Assembly: GCA_016783945.1 (NCBI GenBank)
Contig: JADHVP010000003.1
Coordinates: 1 to 61,318 of the forward strand
Direction of reading: 5' to 3'
DNA length: 61,318 nucleotides
Origin: Ignavibacteria bacterium
GTDB taxonomy: Bacteria; Bacteroidota; Ignavibacteria; Tepidaquicellales; Tepidaquicellaceae
Both the position numbers and the translations under genes were made by a program. The notes below the pieces were generated by a model. It saw nothing but the letters and a program-made list of their open reading frames with translations, made no database searches and was not told the origin of the DNA. The first letter of the stretch is position 1. Every line of letters starts with the position of its first letter. Positions 38,381-46,737 of the stretch are shown here, piece by piece.

Positions 38381-38782
38381 ATGGAATTCGAAAAAAAATA
38401 TTTGGATGTTCTTCAGAATATTGAATATCCAATCCAGGTAGTTTATAAAGCCAGGCAAGATTTGAACGATTACGATGTTCTTTCGGCGGTAGAATCTTTA
38501 ATAGATTTCTATAATGCAGAGGAAAGAAAAAGAGAACCAAGAGATTTTAATCTTTCCGAGAAATCTGTTGAAGTTTATAATGGCGTAAAGGAAATGTGCG
38601 ATTTTCGTCTCGGTAGAGCCCTTCCAGAGAATGCTGAAGAGGGAGATTTACTAAATCCATTATCTATTTCAGAAATGATTAATTGTTTAAAGACCATTAA
38701 AAACTCGATTGGTAAATGGACAAAACGAAATGGAAAACAAGGTTACTTGAATTTTGTTAAAGAATATATGCCGTATGTTTGA
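38381..38782 (+). CDS. Uncharacterised 133-residue protein inside the hsd operon
   Basis: I do not recognise this protein. It is soluble, mostly helical and charged (KKYLDVLQNIEYPIQVVYKA, VESLIDFYNAEERKREPRDF), with no signal peptide, membrane helix or catalytic motif. It starts 17 bases after hsdS in the same direction, so it is probably translated from the hsd mRNA. It is bounded downstream by the remnant of another hsdS tail, which suggests it arrived with, or was carried by, an hsdS exchange. Possible roles are an accessory or immunity protein for the restriction system. Confidence 0.75.
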   Translation: MEFEKKYLDVLQNIEYPIQVVYKARQDLNDYDVLSAVESLIDFYNAEERKREPRDFNLSEKSVEVYNGVKEMCDFRLGRALPENAEEGDLLNPLSISEMINCLKTIKNSIGKWTKRNGKQGYLNFVKEYMPYV

Positions 38783-38791
38783 TAAATGTAG

Positions 38792-38859
38792 AATCAAAAT
38801 TTTCGCAAAACCGGTGATTTACTCTCACCCAAATTGAGAGTGGTGAGGTGGAGGTGTAA
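38792..38859 (+). pseudogene. Vestigial hsdS C-terminal tail
   Basis: The sequence would encode NQNFRKTGDLLSPKL, then after a one-base loss SGEVEV and a stop, compared with NEYLRKTRDLLLPKL..SGEVEV at the end of the intact hsdS. The nucleotide match includes CCCAAATTGA and GGTGAGGTGGAGGTGTA. An in-frame TAG lies just upstream. It is the remains of a second hsdS whose body has been lost. Confidence 0.8.
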
Positions 38860-38896
38860 CTTCTTATATTAGTACAAGTTATGAGGATATTTAAAA

Positions 38897-39222
38897 TCAA
38901 AAATTAGCCACTATTTAAGTATAAGTGGCTTAAATTGGATTCAAAAATTAGCTGCTTTTTATTACTTTGGAATAAAAATTTGAGTAATATACTTAATAGG
39001 CAAAAAATTTATCTGTTTTTTTATAAACAAATAATGGACTATTATTAGGAAAATAGTCCATTATTGGCAATCAAGTCTTGGGTTTTGTAGCTAATATGGT
39101 AATTCAAATTAAAGCTACAATTTAACAATAGTGGTAAAAATTTGATTGCTAATAATTGACACAAAATAGAAATGTGTGACAATTTTTAGATACTAATATT
39201 AGTCACAAATTGCTATTTTGTG
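38897..39222. promoter_or_regulatory. Cascade of long inverted repeats before the AbiE pair
   Basis: Four hairpins lie in series. (a) AGCCACT/AGTGGCT at 38906/38924. (b) AATAATGGACTATT and its perfect 14-bp complement (39030-39043, 39052-39065; 8-base loop). (c) A nested pair, GCAATCAA/TTGATTGC (39067, 39142) enclosing TTGTAGCT/AGCTACAA (39085, 39113). (d) A 21-base arm at 39160-39180 matching 19 of 21 positions of the arm at 39202-39222, with palindrome ACTAATATTAGT between. In addition TCAAAAATTAGC is directly repeated (38897 and 38942). AbiEi antitoxins are known to repress their own promoter by binding inverted repeats, so (d) just before the start codon is a good operator candidate. Confidence 0.75.
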
Positions 39223-39234
39223 CTAAAAATTAGA

Positions 39235-40014
39235 ATGAATACTAAAGAGACAGAAAAACATATTAAGGAGTATTTCAAAGACTTTAAGTCTTTTACTCGA
39301 GAAGAGTTATTTGATTATTTTAAAAAGATTGATAGGGATATAAATTATTCTACCCTTGGATGGAGAATATATGATCTTAATAAAAGAAAAATTATAAGGA
39401 CGTTAAGTAGGGGTATATATACGATAAATAAAAAATCGGATTATGCTCCAGCAATAAGTAATAAATTAAAAAATTTGTACTCTATATCTGCAAACTTATT
39501 TAAAAATCAATACGACAAAAAAGAACTAAGTAAAAGATTATGTATATGGGATACTAAATGGCTAAACGAATTTATGATTCATCAGATGTTTGCTTCTTTT
39601 ATTGTTGTAGAATCAATTGACGAAGCATTAAGTGGATTATATTTTAAAATAAAAAATAAAGGTTTCAGAGATGTTTACATTGAGCCAAACAGGAATATCT
39701 TTGTACATAATATAGTCACTGATAAAGAACCCGTGATATTGAAAAAAATTTACAGCAATCCCCCCGTAATGAATATTAATAATGTAAATATTGCTTCTTT
39801 GGAAAAAATTCTAGTTGATCTTTTTTGTGATAAAGAGACTTTCTATGCGTTTCAGGGTTCTGAGCTTGTAAATATTTATAAGAATTCAATAAAGCGATAT
39901 AATCTAAATATTGGAAAAATAATTCAGTATTCTAGAAGACGCAGAAGAGAAATAGAATTGAAGAAATTTCTACTAAAACATTTAAAAGAAGAAGTAAAGG
40001 GTATAATCAAATGA
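39235..40014 (+). CDS. AbiEi-like antitoxin / transcriptional regulator
   Basis: The protein has an N-terminal winged-helix segment (FTREELFDYFKKID...LGWRIYDLNKRKIIRTLSRGIYTI) and a C-terminal domain with LEKILVDLFCDK, as in AbiEi-type antitoxins. It should bind DNA and repress the operon while countering the AbiEii toxin. The ORF track starts at a GTG (39220) that lies inside the inverted repeat; the ATG at 39235 (MNTKETEKHIKEYF) is the better start. The stop overlaps the toxin start by 4 bases (ATGA). Base composition is more AT-rich than the hsd genes around it, which suggests separate arrival. Confidence 0.8.
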   Translation: MNTKETEKHIKEYFKDFKSFTREELFDYFKKIDRDINYSTLGWRIYDLNKRKIIRTLSRGIYTINKKSDYAPAISNKLKNLYSISANLFKNQYDKKELSKRLCIWDTKWLNEFMIHQMFASFIVVESIDEALSGLYFKIKNKGFRDVYIEPNRNIFVHNIVTDKEPVILKKIYSNPPVMNINNVNIASLEKILVDLFCDKETFYAFQGSELVNIYKNSIKRYNLNIGKIIQYSRRRRREIELKKFLLKHLKEEVKGIIK

Positions 40015-41087
40015 TTTTAGATGAATCATTTAATCCGAAAAGGATAAAAGAGTTTAGAGATAAATTTCAGAAATTGGATACGATAATTTTGGAAAAAATG
40101 ATATATGCTATGTATCTCTTGGAAAAAATGCAAAATGAAGGATTAGATTTTATTTTCAAAGGTGGAACAGCGTTAGCAATTCTTTATAATGAACCTAAAC
40201 GGTTCTCAATTGATATTGATATAATGACGGAGACATCAATAGATGAGCTTGAGAGTTGTTTAGATAGAATAATAAAAGATTCGAGATTTAATAATTATAA
40301 TCTTGATGAAGACAGAAGTTATAAGAATGGAATTAAAAAGGCTCATTATTATGTAACTTTCATTTCGAACATAGAGAAAAAAGAATCTCATATAATGTTA
40401 GACGTAATTTATGTTCCAAATTTTTACAAAAACATAATTATGAAACCGATTAAATCTATATTTTTAGATATTGATGACAATGATACGATGATAAAAGTAC
40501 CAAGCTTCGATTCCATAATGGGTGATAAATTAACAGTGTTTGCACCAAATACATCGGGATATTTATACAATCGAGGACTAGAATTACAAATTATGAAGCA
40601 ATTGTTTGATGTTGGATATTTGTTTGAGGAAATAAAAGATTTTAAGGAAGTTGCACTCGTATTTTTTGAGAAGGTTAAAGTATTAAATGAATACTTTAAT
40701 ATAGATTTTACACAAGAGGAAATATTGAATGATATAATTCAAACTTGTCTTTTATTAAGTAAAAGAGGGGTGCACTTATCTGATATAGAAAATGAAAAGT
40801 TTAATGAACTTGGAAGAGGGATTGATCAAATGAATAATTTTCTTATAAAGAAGCCATTCCACCAGGATATTGCTATTGATTTTTCGGCAAGAGTAGCATT
40901 AATAGCGAATAAAATATTTCACAAAGATTTTACTCAATTTGAGTCATTCGATGAAGAAGCAAAAACAGCAAAATATTTAATAGATAATCCAAAATATAAT
41001 TTTCTTAATAAATTAAAAAATCTCCCGGGTGTAAGACCTATATTTTATTGGTATCAATTTGTAAAACTTACCGAGAAGTATGAATAA
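40011..41087 (+). CDS. AbiEii-like nucleotidyltransferase toxin
   Basis: The N-terminal nucleotidyltransferase core carries FKGGTALAILYNEPKRFSID and the next residues IDI, which is the GGT...R.S.DID hallmark of the AbiEii/MenA family. These toxins stop growth by modifying RNA or proteins and protect the population from phage. A helical C-terminal domain follows. Length 358. The gene overlaps its antitoxin gene by 4 bases and the following hsdR gene by 8 bases, so restriction subunit and toxin are translationally linked. Confidence 0.85.
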   Translation: MILDESFNPKRIKEFRDKFQKLDTIILEKMIYAMYLLEKMQNEGLDFIFKGGTALAILYNEPKRFSIDIDIMTETSIDELESCLDRIIKDSRFNNYNLDEDRSYKNGIKKAHYYVTFISNIEKKESHIMLDVIYVPNFYKNIIMKPIKSIFLDIDDNDTMIKVPSFDSIMGDKLTVFAPNTSGYLYNRGLELQIMKQLFDVGYLFEEIKDFKEVALVFFEKVKVLNEYFNIDFTQEEILNDIIQTCLLLSKRGVHLSDIENEKFNELGRGIDQMNNFLIKKPFHQDIAIDFSARVALIANKIFHKDFTQFESFDEEAKTAKYLIDNPKYNFLNKLKNLPGVRPIFYWYQFVKLTEKYE

Positions 41088-44000
41088 CGTATATTCTGAA
41101 GACACTTTAATCGAACAACCTGCAATTGAAATTTTCAAATCTCTGGGATATGAATATCTAAACTGCTATGAGGAGGCTTATGGTGAGAACTCATCTCTTG
41201 GTAGAGAAACATCTTCCGATGTTGTCCTTATTTCAAAACTTAAGCCCGCTCTAAAAAAACTAAATCCTGAACTTCCTCAAGAAGCAATCAACAAAGCGGT
41301 AGAAGAATTGATTGCTGACAGAAGTATATTAAATCCTGCAGTTGCTAACAAAGAAATTTACAAATTAATAAAAGGCGGTGTTGACGTAACGTTTAAAAAC
41401 AAAGACGGTGAGGATGTTGAGGACAAAGTAAAAGTTATTGATTTCAATAATCCTAAAGAAAATGATTTCTTTCTTGCATCTCAGTTCTGGATAACAGGAG
41501 AACTATATAAGCGAAGAGCAGACCTTGTTGGTTTTGTTAATGGATTACCATTAATCTTCTTAGAACTAAAGGGTACACATAAGAAGTTAAAAGATGCTTT
41601 CGATAAGAACTTAAAAGACTATCACGATACAATACCGCAGGTTTTTTGGTATAATGCTTTCATCATTCTATCGAACGGTTCTAAAAGTAAAATTGGAACC
41701 ATCACTTCTGATTGGGAGCACTTCGCCGAATGGAAAAAGATTAACAGCGAAGGCGAAGAAGGGATAATATCTCTTGATACTATTATCAAAGGTGTTTGTG
41801 AGAAGAACAGATTATTGGATCTACTTGAGAACTTCATATTATTTCAGAACATCGGAGGAAAACAAATAAAAATCTTCGCTAAGAATCACCAGTATCTTGG
41901 TGTAAACAATGCAATTGAAAGCTTTAAAAAAATCAAAGCTAATGAAGGGAAGCTCGGTGTGTTCTGGCATACACAGGGAAGCGGTAAAAGTTTTTCGATG
42001 ATTTTCTTTTCTCAGAAAATACTAAGACATTTTGGAGGTAATTATACATTCGTAATTGTAACTGACAGAAAAGAACTGGATGTACAGATTTATAAAAACT
42101 TTCTTAGTTGTGGCGCTGTAACAGAAATTGAAGTTCACGCTGACAGCAGAAAACATCTCAAACAATTATTAAAAGAAAACCATAGAAACATATTTACACT
42201 GATCCATAAGTTTGGAATAAATCCCGGAGAAGATCTTGAGGTTTTATCAGAAAGGTCAGACATAATTGTAATAACTGATGAAGCACATCGTTCGCAATAC
42301 GATAGTCTTGCATTGAATATGAGAACAGCGTTACCCAATGCTGCTTTTATTGCATTCACAGGAACACCTTTGATTGTTGGTGAGGAGCGAACAAAAGAAA
42401 CATTCGGTCAATATGTAAGCATATATGATTTTAAACAATCAATAGATGACAATGCAACAATACCGCTTTATTACGAAAATAGAATCCCTGAATTACAGCT
42501 TGATGATAAGGATTTATTCAATGAGAAGATACAGGACATTATTGAGCAGGCGGAACTCTCGCAACAACAAGAAGACAAATTAGAAAGAGAGTTTTCGCGA
42601 GAATATCATTTAATAACACGCGAAGACAGGTTAAATAGGATTGCTGAAGATATTACAGAACATTTTACTAACCGGGGATTCAAAGGTAAGGGAATGGTTG
42701 TATGTATAGATAAACCAACAGCAGTAAGAATGTATGAAAAAGTAGAAGCTTATTGGGAGTTAAGTCTTAAAAAACTGGAATCTGAAATACATTCGATTAC
42801 AGATGTTAATGAAAAAGAGCAGGCATCAGAGAAATTGAATTTTATGAAAGAAACTGATATGGCGGTTGTAGTAAGTCCTGAACAAAATGAAGTAGATAAA
42901 TTCAGAAAACTTGGACTTGATATAAAAACACATAGAAGAAGAATGGTTAAAGAAGACCTTGATGAAAAATTCAAAGATTCGAATGATAAATTCCGATTGG
43001 TATTTGTTTGTGCAATGTGGATGACCGGTTTTGATGCTCCTTCCGTATCGACAATTTATCTCGATAAGCCGATGAAGAACCATACTCTAATGCAAACGAT
43101 AGCAAGAGCTAACAGGGTATTCAAGGAAAAACCAAACGGATTGATTGTGGACTATATAGGTGTGTTCAAAAGTTTACAAAAAGCATTAGCAATTTATGGT
43201 GTTGGTATCAGACATCCAGAAGGTACAACTCCGGTTAAACCAAAGGAAGAATTAGTTAAAGAACTTAGTATTAAAATATCTGAAACAAAACAACATTGTT
43301 TAGAAAATGAATTTGATTTAGATGACATTCTAAAAGCATATAGGTTGCAAGATATAAAACTTATTGATAATGCAGTAGACATTCTTATTGAAAACGAATC
43401 AACAAAATCTAATTACATTTCGTTAGCAAATGCAGTTAATACAATTTATAAAGCAATACTTCCTGATCTCAGAGCTAATGAGTTTACGCAAATCGTTAGA
43501 CTAATAAAAGTAATTGCTGATAAGATTCGATCATACGAAGAACCCGTTGATATATCACCTGTAATGAATGAAGTTAATAAGGTAATGGATGAGTCAGTAA
43601 AATCTGAACCATACATAATTACAAAAACTGAACTGATTGACTTAAGTAAGTTTGACTTTGAAAAACTCAGAAAAATATTTAACAAGACCAGGAAAAACAC
43701 TCAAGCGGAAATTTTAAAGAATGCTCTTAGAACTAAAATATCAGCGATGATTGCCCTTAATAAGGAAAGAGTTAATTTTGCTGAGAAACTTCAAGAACTG
43801 ATTAACGAATATAATTCAGGTGCTATTAATGTTGAAAAGTTCTTTGATGAACTTGTTAATTTTGCTGAAGAATTAAGTGAAGAGGAAAGCAGAGCAATTT
43901 CAGAGAATTTAAGTGAAGAGGAGTTAGCACTGTTTGATCTTTTGAAACAAGCAAAGCTTTCTGAAAAAGAGATGGATAAAGTTAAAGTTGCTGCTAAGAA

Positions 44001-44217
44001 ACTTCTTATAACACTTAAGGCGGGAAAATTAGTTTTGGATTGGAGAAAGAGACAACAAACCAGAGCGATGGTTTTACTTACTATTCAGAAAATATTAGAT
44101 GAATATCTTCCCATTATATATAAGGCGCAAATATTTCAAGACAAATGTGCAAGAGTATATGAGCACATCTACGAAAATTATTATGGAGACGGAAGAAGTA
44201 TTTATTCGGAAAATTAA
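41080..44217 (+). CDS. hsdR: Type I restriction-modification system, restriction/translocase subunit
   Basis: HsdR pulls DNA toward the bound complex and cuts it. The N-terminal nuclease domain has D148 (RRADLVGF) and E162-L-K164 (LELKG), the PD-(D/E)xK set. The SF2 motor has Walker A HTQGSGKSFSM (about 298), DEAH in ITDEAHRSQYD, FTGTP, and the late motif QTIARANRVF. A long helical C-terminal domain docks to HsdM. The length of 1045 is normal and no break is seen. It is separated from hsdS by 2.7 kb of inserted genes, yet its start overlaps the AbiEii gene. Confidence 0.95.
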   Translation: MNNVYSEDTLIEQPAIEIFKSLGYEYLNCYEEAYGENSSLGRETSSDVVLISKLKPALKKLNPELPQEAINKAVEELIADRSILNPAVANKEIYKLIKGGVDVTFKNKDGEDVEDKVKVIDFNNPKENDFFLASQFWITGELYKRRADLVGFVNGLPLIFLELKGTHKKLKDAFDKNLKDYHDTIPQVFWYNAFIILSNGSKSKIGTITSDWEHFAEWKKINSEGEEGIISLDTIIKGVCEKNRLLDLLENFILFQNIGGKQIKIFAKNHQYLGVNNAIESFKKIKANEGKLGVFWHTQGSGKSFSMIFFSQKILRHFGGNYTFVIVTDRKELDVQIYKNFLSCGAVTEIEVHADSRKHLKQLLKENHRNIFTLIHKFGINPGEDLEVLSERSDIIVITDEAHRSQYDSLALNMRTALPNAAFIAFTGTPLIVGEERTKETFGQYVSIYDFKQSIDDNATIPLYYENRIPELQLDDKDLFNEKIQDIIEQAELSQQQEDKLEREFSREYHLITREDRLNRIAEDITEHFTNRGFKGKGMVVCIDKPTAVRMYEKVEAYWELSLKKLESEIHSITDVNEKEQASEKLNFMKETDMAVVVSPEQNEVDKFRKLGLDIKTHRRRMVKEDLDEKFKDSNDKFRLVFVCAMWMTGFDAPSVSTIYLDKPMKNHTLMQTIARANRVFKEKPNGLIVDYIGVFKSLQKALAIYGVGIRHPEGTTPVKPKEELVKELSIKISETKQHCLENEFDLDDILKAYRLQDIKLIDNAVDILIENESTKSNYISLANAVNTIYKAILPDLRANEFTQIVRLIKVIADKIRSYEEPVDISPVMNEVNKVMDESVKSEPYIITKTELIDLSKFDFEKLRKIFNKTRKNTQAEILKNALRTKISAMIALNKERVNFAEKLQELINEYNSGAINVEKFFDELVNFAEELSEEESRAISENLSEEELALFDLLKQAKLSEKEMDKVKVAAKKLLITLKAGKLVLDWRKRQQTRAMVLLTIQKILDEYLPIIYKAQIFQDKCARVYEHIYENYYGDGRSIYSEN

Positions 44218-44394
44218 AGTTAAAGATTATTTAACGGATTTTATCTAATTTAGGTTTAACACGCTACAGGTCCCTACCGCGAACGGCTCCGAAGGAGTCC
44301 CTATGGGAGAAGTCAATCCATGTCAGGATAGAATTGCCAATGCCCCGCTCAAAAAGAGTTTGCGGGCAAGCACCAGAAAAAGATTATTAGATTC
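44218..44394. other. Spacer with small hairpins at the end of the restriction locus
   Basis: This gap between converging hsdR and a membrane protein gene is less AT-rich than its surroundings. It holds an imperfect inverted repeat TGCCCCGC / GCGGGCA around 44340-44370 and a CTCCGAAGGAG mini-hairpin, but no T run, so a terminator cannot be claimed. It may be the scar of the locus boundary. Confidence 0.35.
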
Positions 44395-46704
44395 CTAAAA
44401 ATACGTAAACACCCAGTTGAGGAAGTGGTCGCCCTGGTATCTTTGTGAGAAGAACACACGCAAGCCGTTTTCCATAATTATCCTGTAAACATCCGAGCTG
44501 CTTCGTTTAACCATTTCGTTATAATCAGTATTGGGGAACATTGCTATTACGTTGCCAAGGTCGTATGCATAAAGAATAGAGTCTTTGCTCGATTTAACGT
44601 TCACTTTCCTTTTGAGTGTATCGCTTTTTTTAGTCGTGTCGGTATCCGTGGGTAGACTCTTATCGTCTTTGTATAGTTTGTTTCCCTGGTAAAGAGTCAG
44701 GTCTTTGTTATATTTGTTATCCCTGAGTTTAAGAGATAAATAATAAACACCGCTTTCGAAAGGTGCAGATTTATGTTTTATTGAGTAATGAATGAATGCG
44801 AAAGGTTTAAGCACTATGATGGTTCTAAAATTATTCTTTTCGAGCAGGTCTTCGATATTTTTATCCGAAAAGATCTTTCTCTTCTCAGTGTAAACAACCG
44901 AATCATCTTCAACGGATTTTATCTCTACCAGTGACTGGTACCTGTTGAATTCGTAATGACCATAATCGATACTGTCAATAATATTTCTGTCAACAGCTCC
45001 CCAATCGAGCATCACGGTCTGAGGGTTCATTCCAAAATTCGTGTTGTCGATCTTTATGTCATTTATCGCAATGAGCTTGTTGAAATTTATAATGTCAGGA
45101 TTGTCATCGAGGGATATTACACTTTTGGAAAAAAGTGAAATTGTGGAATCGTTCACGTTTGTTTCCCTGTCTTTGATGTAAAAGATTTTGTAATCGCCAA
45201 TTTCGTCATTCTTAAGATTCATCTTTAACAGTTTATCCCTGTAACCGTCACTCTTTACGATTGCGAGGTTAATCTTATTTGTTTCGAGAAAGTTTTTTAT
45301 ATCGAGTATGTTTAATTCGTCGTCGGATGGTTTTTTGCTTCTATCCCTGGATTTCCTTGCTAATCTCGAACTCCTGGGAAATTCACCGAGGACAAATTTT
45401 AACGGATGGTTCGAAAGTGTTTTGACAGCCCAAACATCGTAATATCCTTCAAGCTCTTCAAAATAAATGTTTTCATTTTCGCTTATGTGTTCTTTGTTGA
45501 ACTGGTCTCTTAAAAAGTATCCTACTTCGAATGTATCGACTCTGAATGGCTGCGGGAAATAAAAGCTCCAAATGATATTAATGATTATGATAACTGTGAA
45601 GAATATTACAGTAAGCGATTTCCTGTATTTGAAAATCTGCATCACTGCAAACGGTAAAAAGAGTAAAGCATTTATGACAACATACCTTGTAATTAAATTT
45701 GTTCCTCCCGTTCCGAACATTGACTGTATCATCATAAGTGAAAGCTCAAGAAGATTGAACAGCAGGAATAACTTGATTAGATTAAGGTTCTTTTTCTTTA
45801 ATACATCGAAAATCATTTTCAAAGAAAATACAGTAGTAATTGGGGCTATATAGAAAATGAAAATTGGATATTGTACTAATCTCTGGAAGAACTTCGCAGT
45901 GTTTATCTGTTCGAATATTTTAGTGGTTTCTTTTGCAAAGAACATGAAATCATTATGGTCAATGTAATTTTGTACAAACCACCAGATAATGGTTGTGAAT
46001 GAAATGAGTGATATAAGAAAGTTGCGAACAATAGTCCTGGAAATCTTTTTCTCCTTTGCGATATCAAAAAGCACAAATATTACTAACACGGTACTAAACA
46101 ACCAACCTTCGTACCTGAATACATTTGAGAATGCAAAAGAAATTGAGCTTATGTATAAATATAAAATCTTTCCTCCCGGAGCTTTCCATTTAATGAAGTA
46201 ATAAATACCCGCTATTGCATAAAAGAAGAAGATTGATTCGGGCAGCCCGGATATGCTCAACCAAACCTGAAATGGAAAGAAGCAAAATATTAGCGAAGAT
46301 ATGAAAGCTATTTTTTTATCGAAGCAGAGTTCAACAACTTTAAAGAAAAAGACGAGTGATAAAGCGGTGAATAAAAGACTTACTATAGTAGCGGCAGTAA
46401 AGAGGTCTTTTACAAATATCATGAAGAAACCGTTAATCCAGAAATGCGGTGTCAGCCAAACACCCGAAGATATTTCCGGATGCTCTAACCATTCGTATGA
46501 TTTAACAGTTCTGCAAAAGTCGTCAGCGGATAACCATCTAAAACCTGAACTAAGCAGGAGCAATTGAAAAGCTGTTTTGATAATTAACAGAAAAATAATC
46601 AGGTAAAGAGTATTTGAAAAAGCCTTACGCAATAAAGTATTAACTTTTTCAAAAAAGGTTTTCAGCGTTGAGTTAGTATTTAATTTTAATTTATCTTTAG
46701 TCAA
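44395..46704 (-). CDS. GT-C-like integral membrane glycosyltransferase (putative)
   Basis: The first 410 residues contain about ten membrane helices. After helix 1 comes a short loop with SADDFCRTVKSYEW; acidic pairs at this place are typical of the catalytic loop of GT-C lipid-linked sugar transferases such as the PMT/ArnT group. A soluble region of about 350 residues follows. So it may transfer a sugar from a lipid carrier on the outer face of the inner membrane, but this is inferred from topology. The start codon is TTG. It runs toward hsdR and lies 33 bases after the histidine kinase gene, possibly as one transcript. Confidence 0.6.
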   Translation of the reverse strand: MTKDKLKLNTNSTLKTFFEKVNTLLRKAFSNTLYLIIFLLIIKTAFQLLLLSSGFRWLSADDFCRTVKSYEWLEHPEISSGVWLTPHFWINGFFMIFVKDLFTAATIVSLLFTALSLVFFFKVVELCFDKKIAFISSLIFCFFPFQVWLSISGLPESIFFFYAIAGIYYFIKWKAPGGKILYLYISSISFAFSNVFRYEGWLFSTVLVIFVLFDIAKEKKISRTIVRNFLISLISFTTIIWWFVQNYIDHNDFMFFAKETTKIFEQINTAKFFQRLVQYPIFIFYIAPITTVFSLKMIFDVLKKKNLNLIKLFLLFNLLELSLMMIQSMFGTGGTNLITRYVVINALLFLPFAVMQIFKYRKSLTVIFFTVIIIINIIWSFYFPQPFRVDTFEVGYFLRDQFNKEHISENENIYFEELEGYYDVWAVKTLSNHPLKFVLGEFPRSSRLARKSRDRSKKPSDDELNILDIKNFLETNKINLAIVKSDGYRDKLLKMNLKNDEIGDYKIFYIKDRETNVNDSTISLFSKSVISLDDNPDIINFNKLIAINDIKIDNTNFGMNPQTVMLDWGAVDRNIIDSIDYGHYEFNRYQSLVEIKSVEDDSVVYTEKRKIFSDKNIEDLLEKNNFRTIIVLKPFAFIHYSIKHKSAPFESGVYYLSLKLRDNKYNKDLTLYQGNKLYKDDKSLPTDTDTTKKSDTLKRKVNVKSSKDSILYAYDLGNVIAMFPNTDYNEMVKRSSSDVYRIIMENGLRVFFSQRYQGDHFLNWVFTYF

Positions 46705-46737
46705 ATCGATTTCACTGTGGTTGAATGGCTGTAATTA

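Noticed and set aside
39220-39234. GTG start for the AbiEi-like gene
   Set aside because: The GTG is inside the 21-base inverted repeat arm; the ATG five codons later is the simpler start.
44218-44394. attC-like site after hsdR
   Set aside because: It has small hairpins but none of the paired GTT/AAC boxes seen at the two sites near 55 kb.
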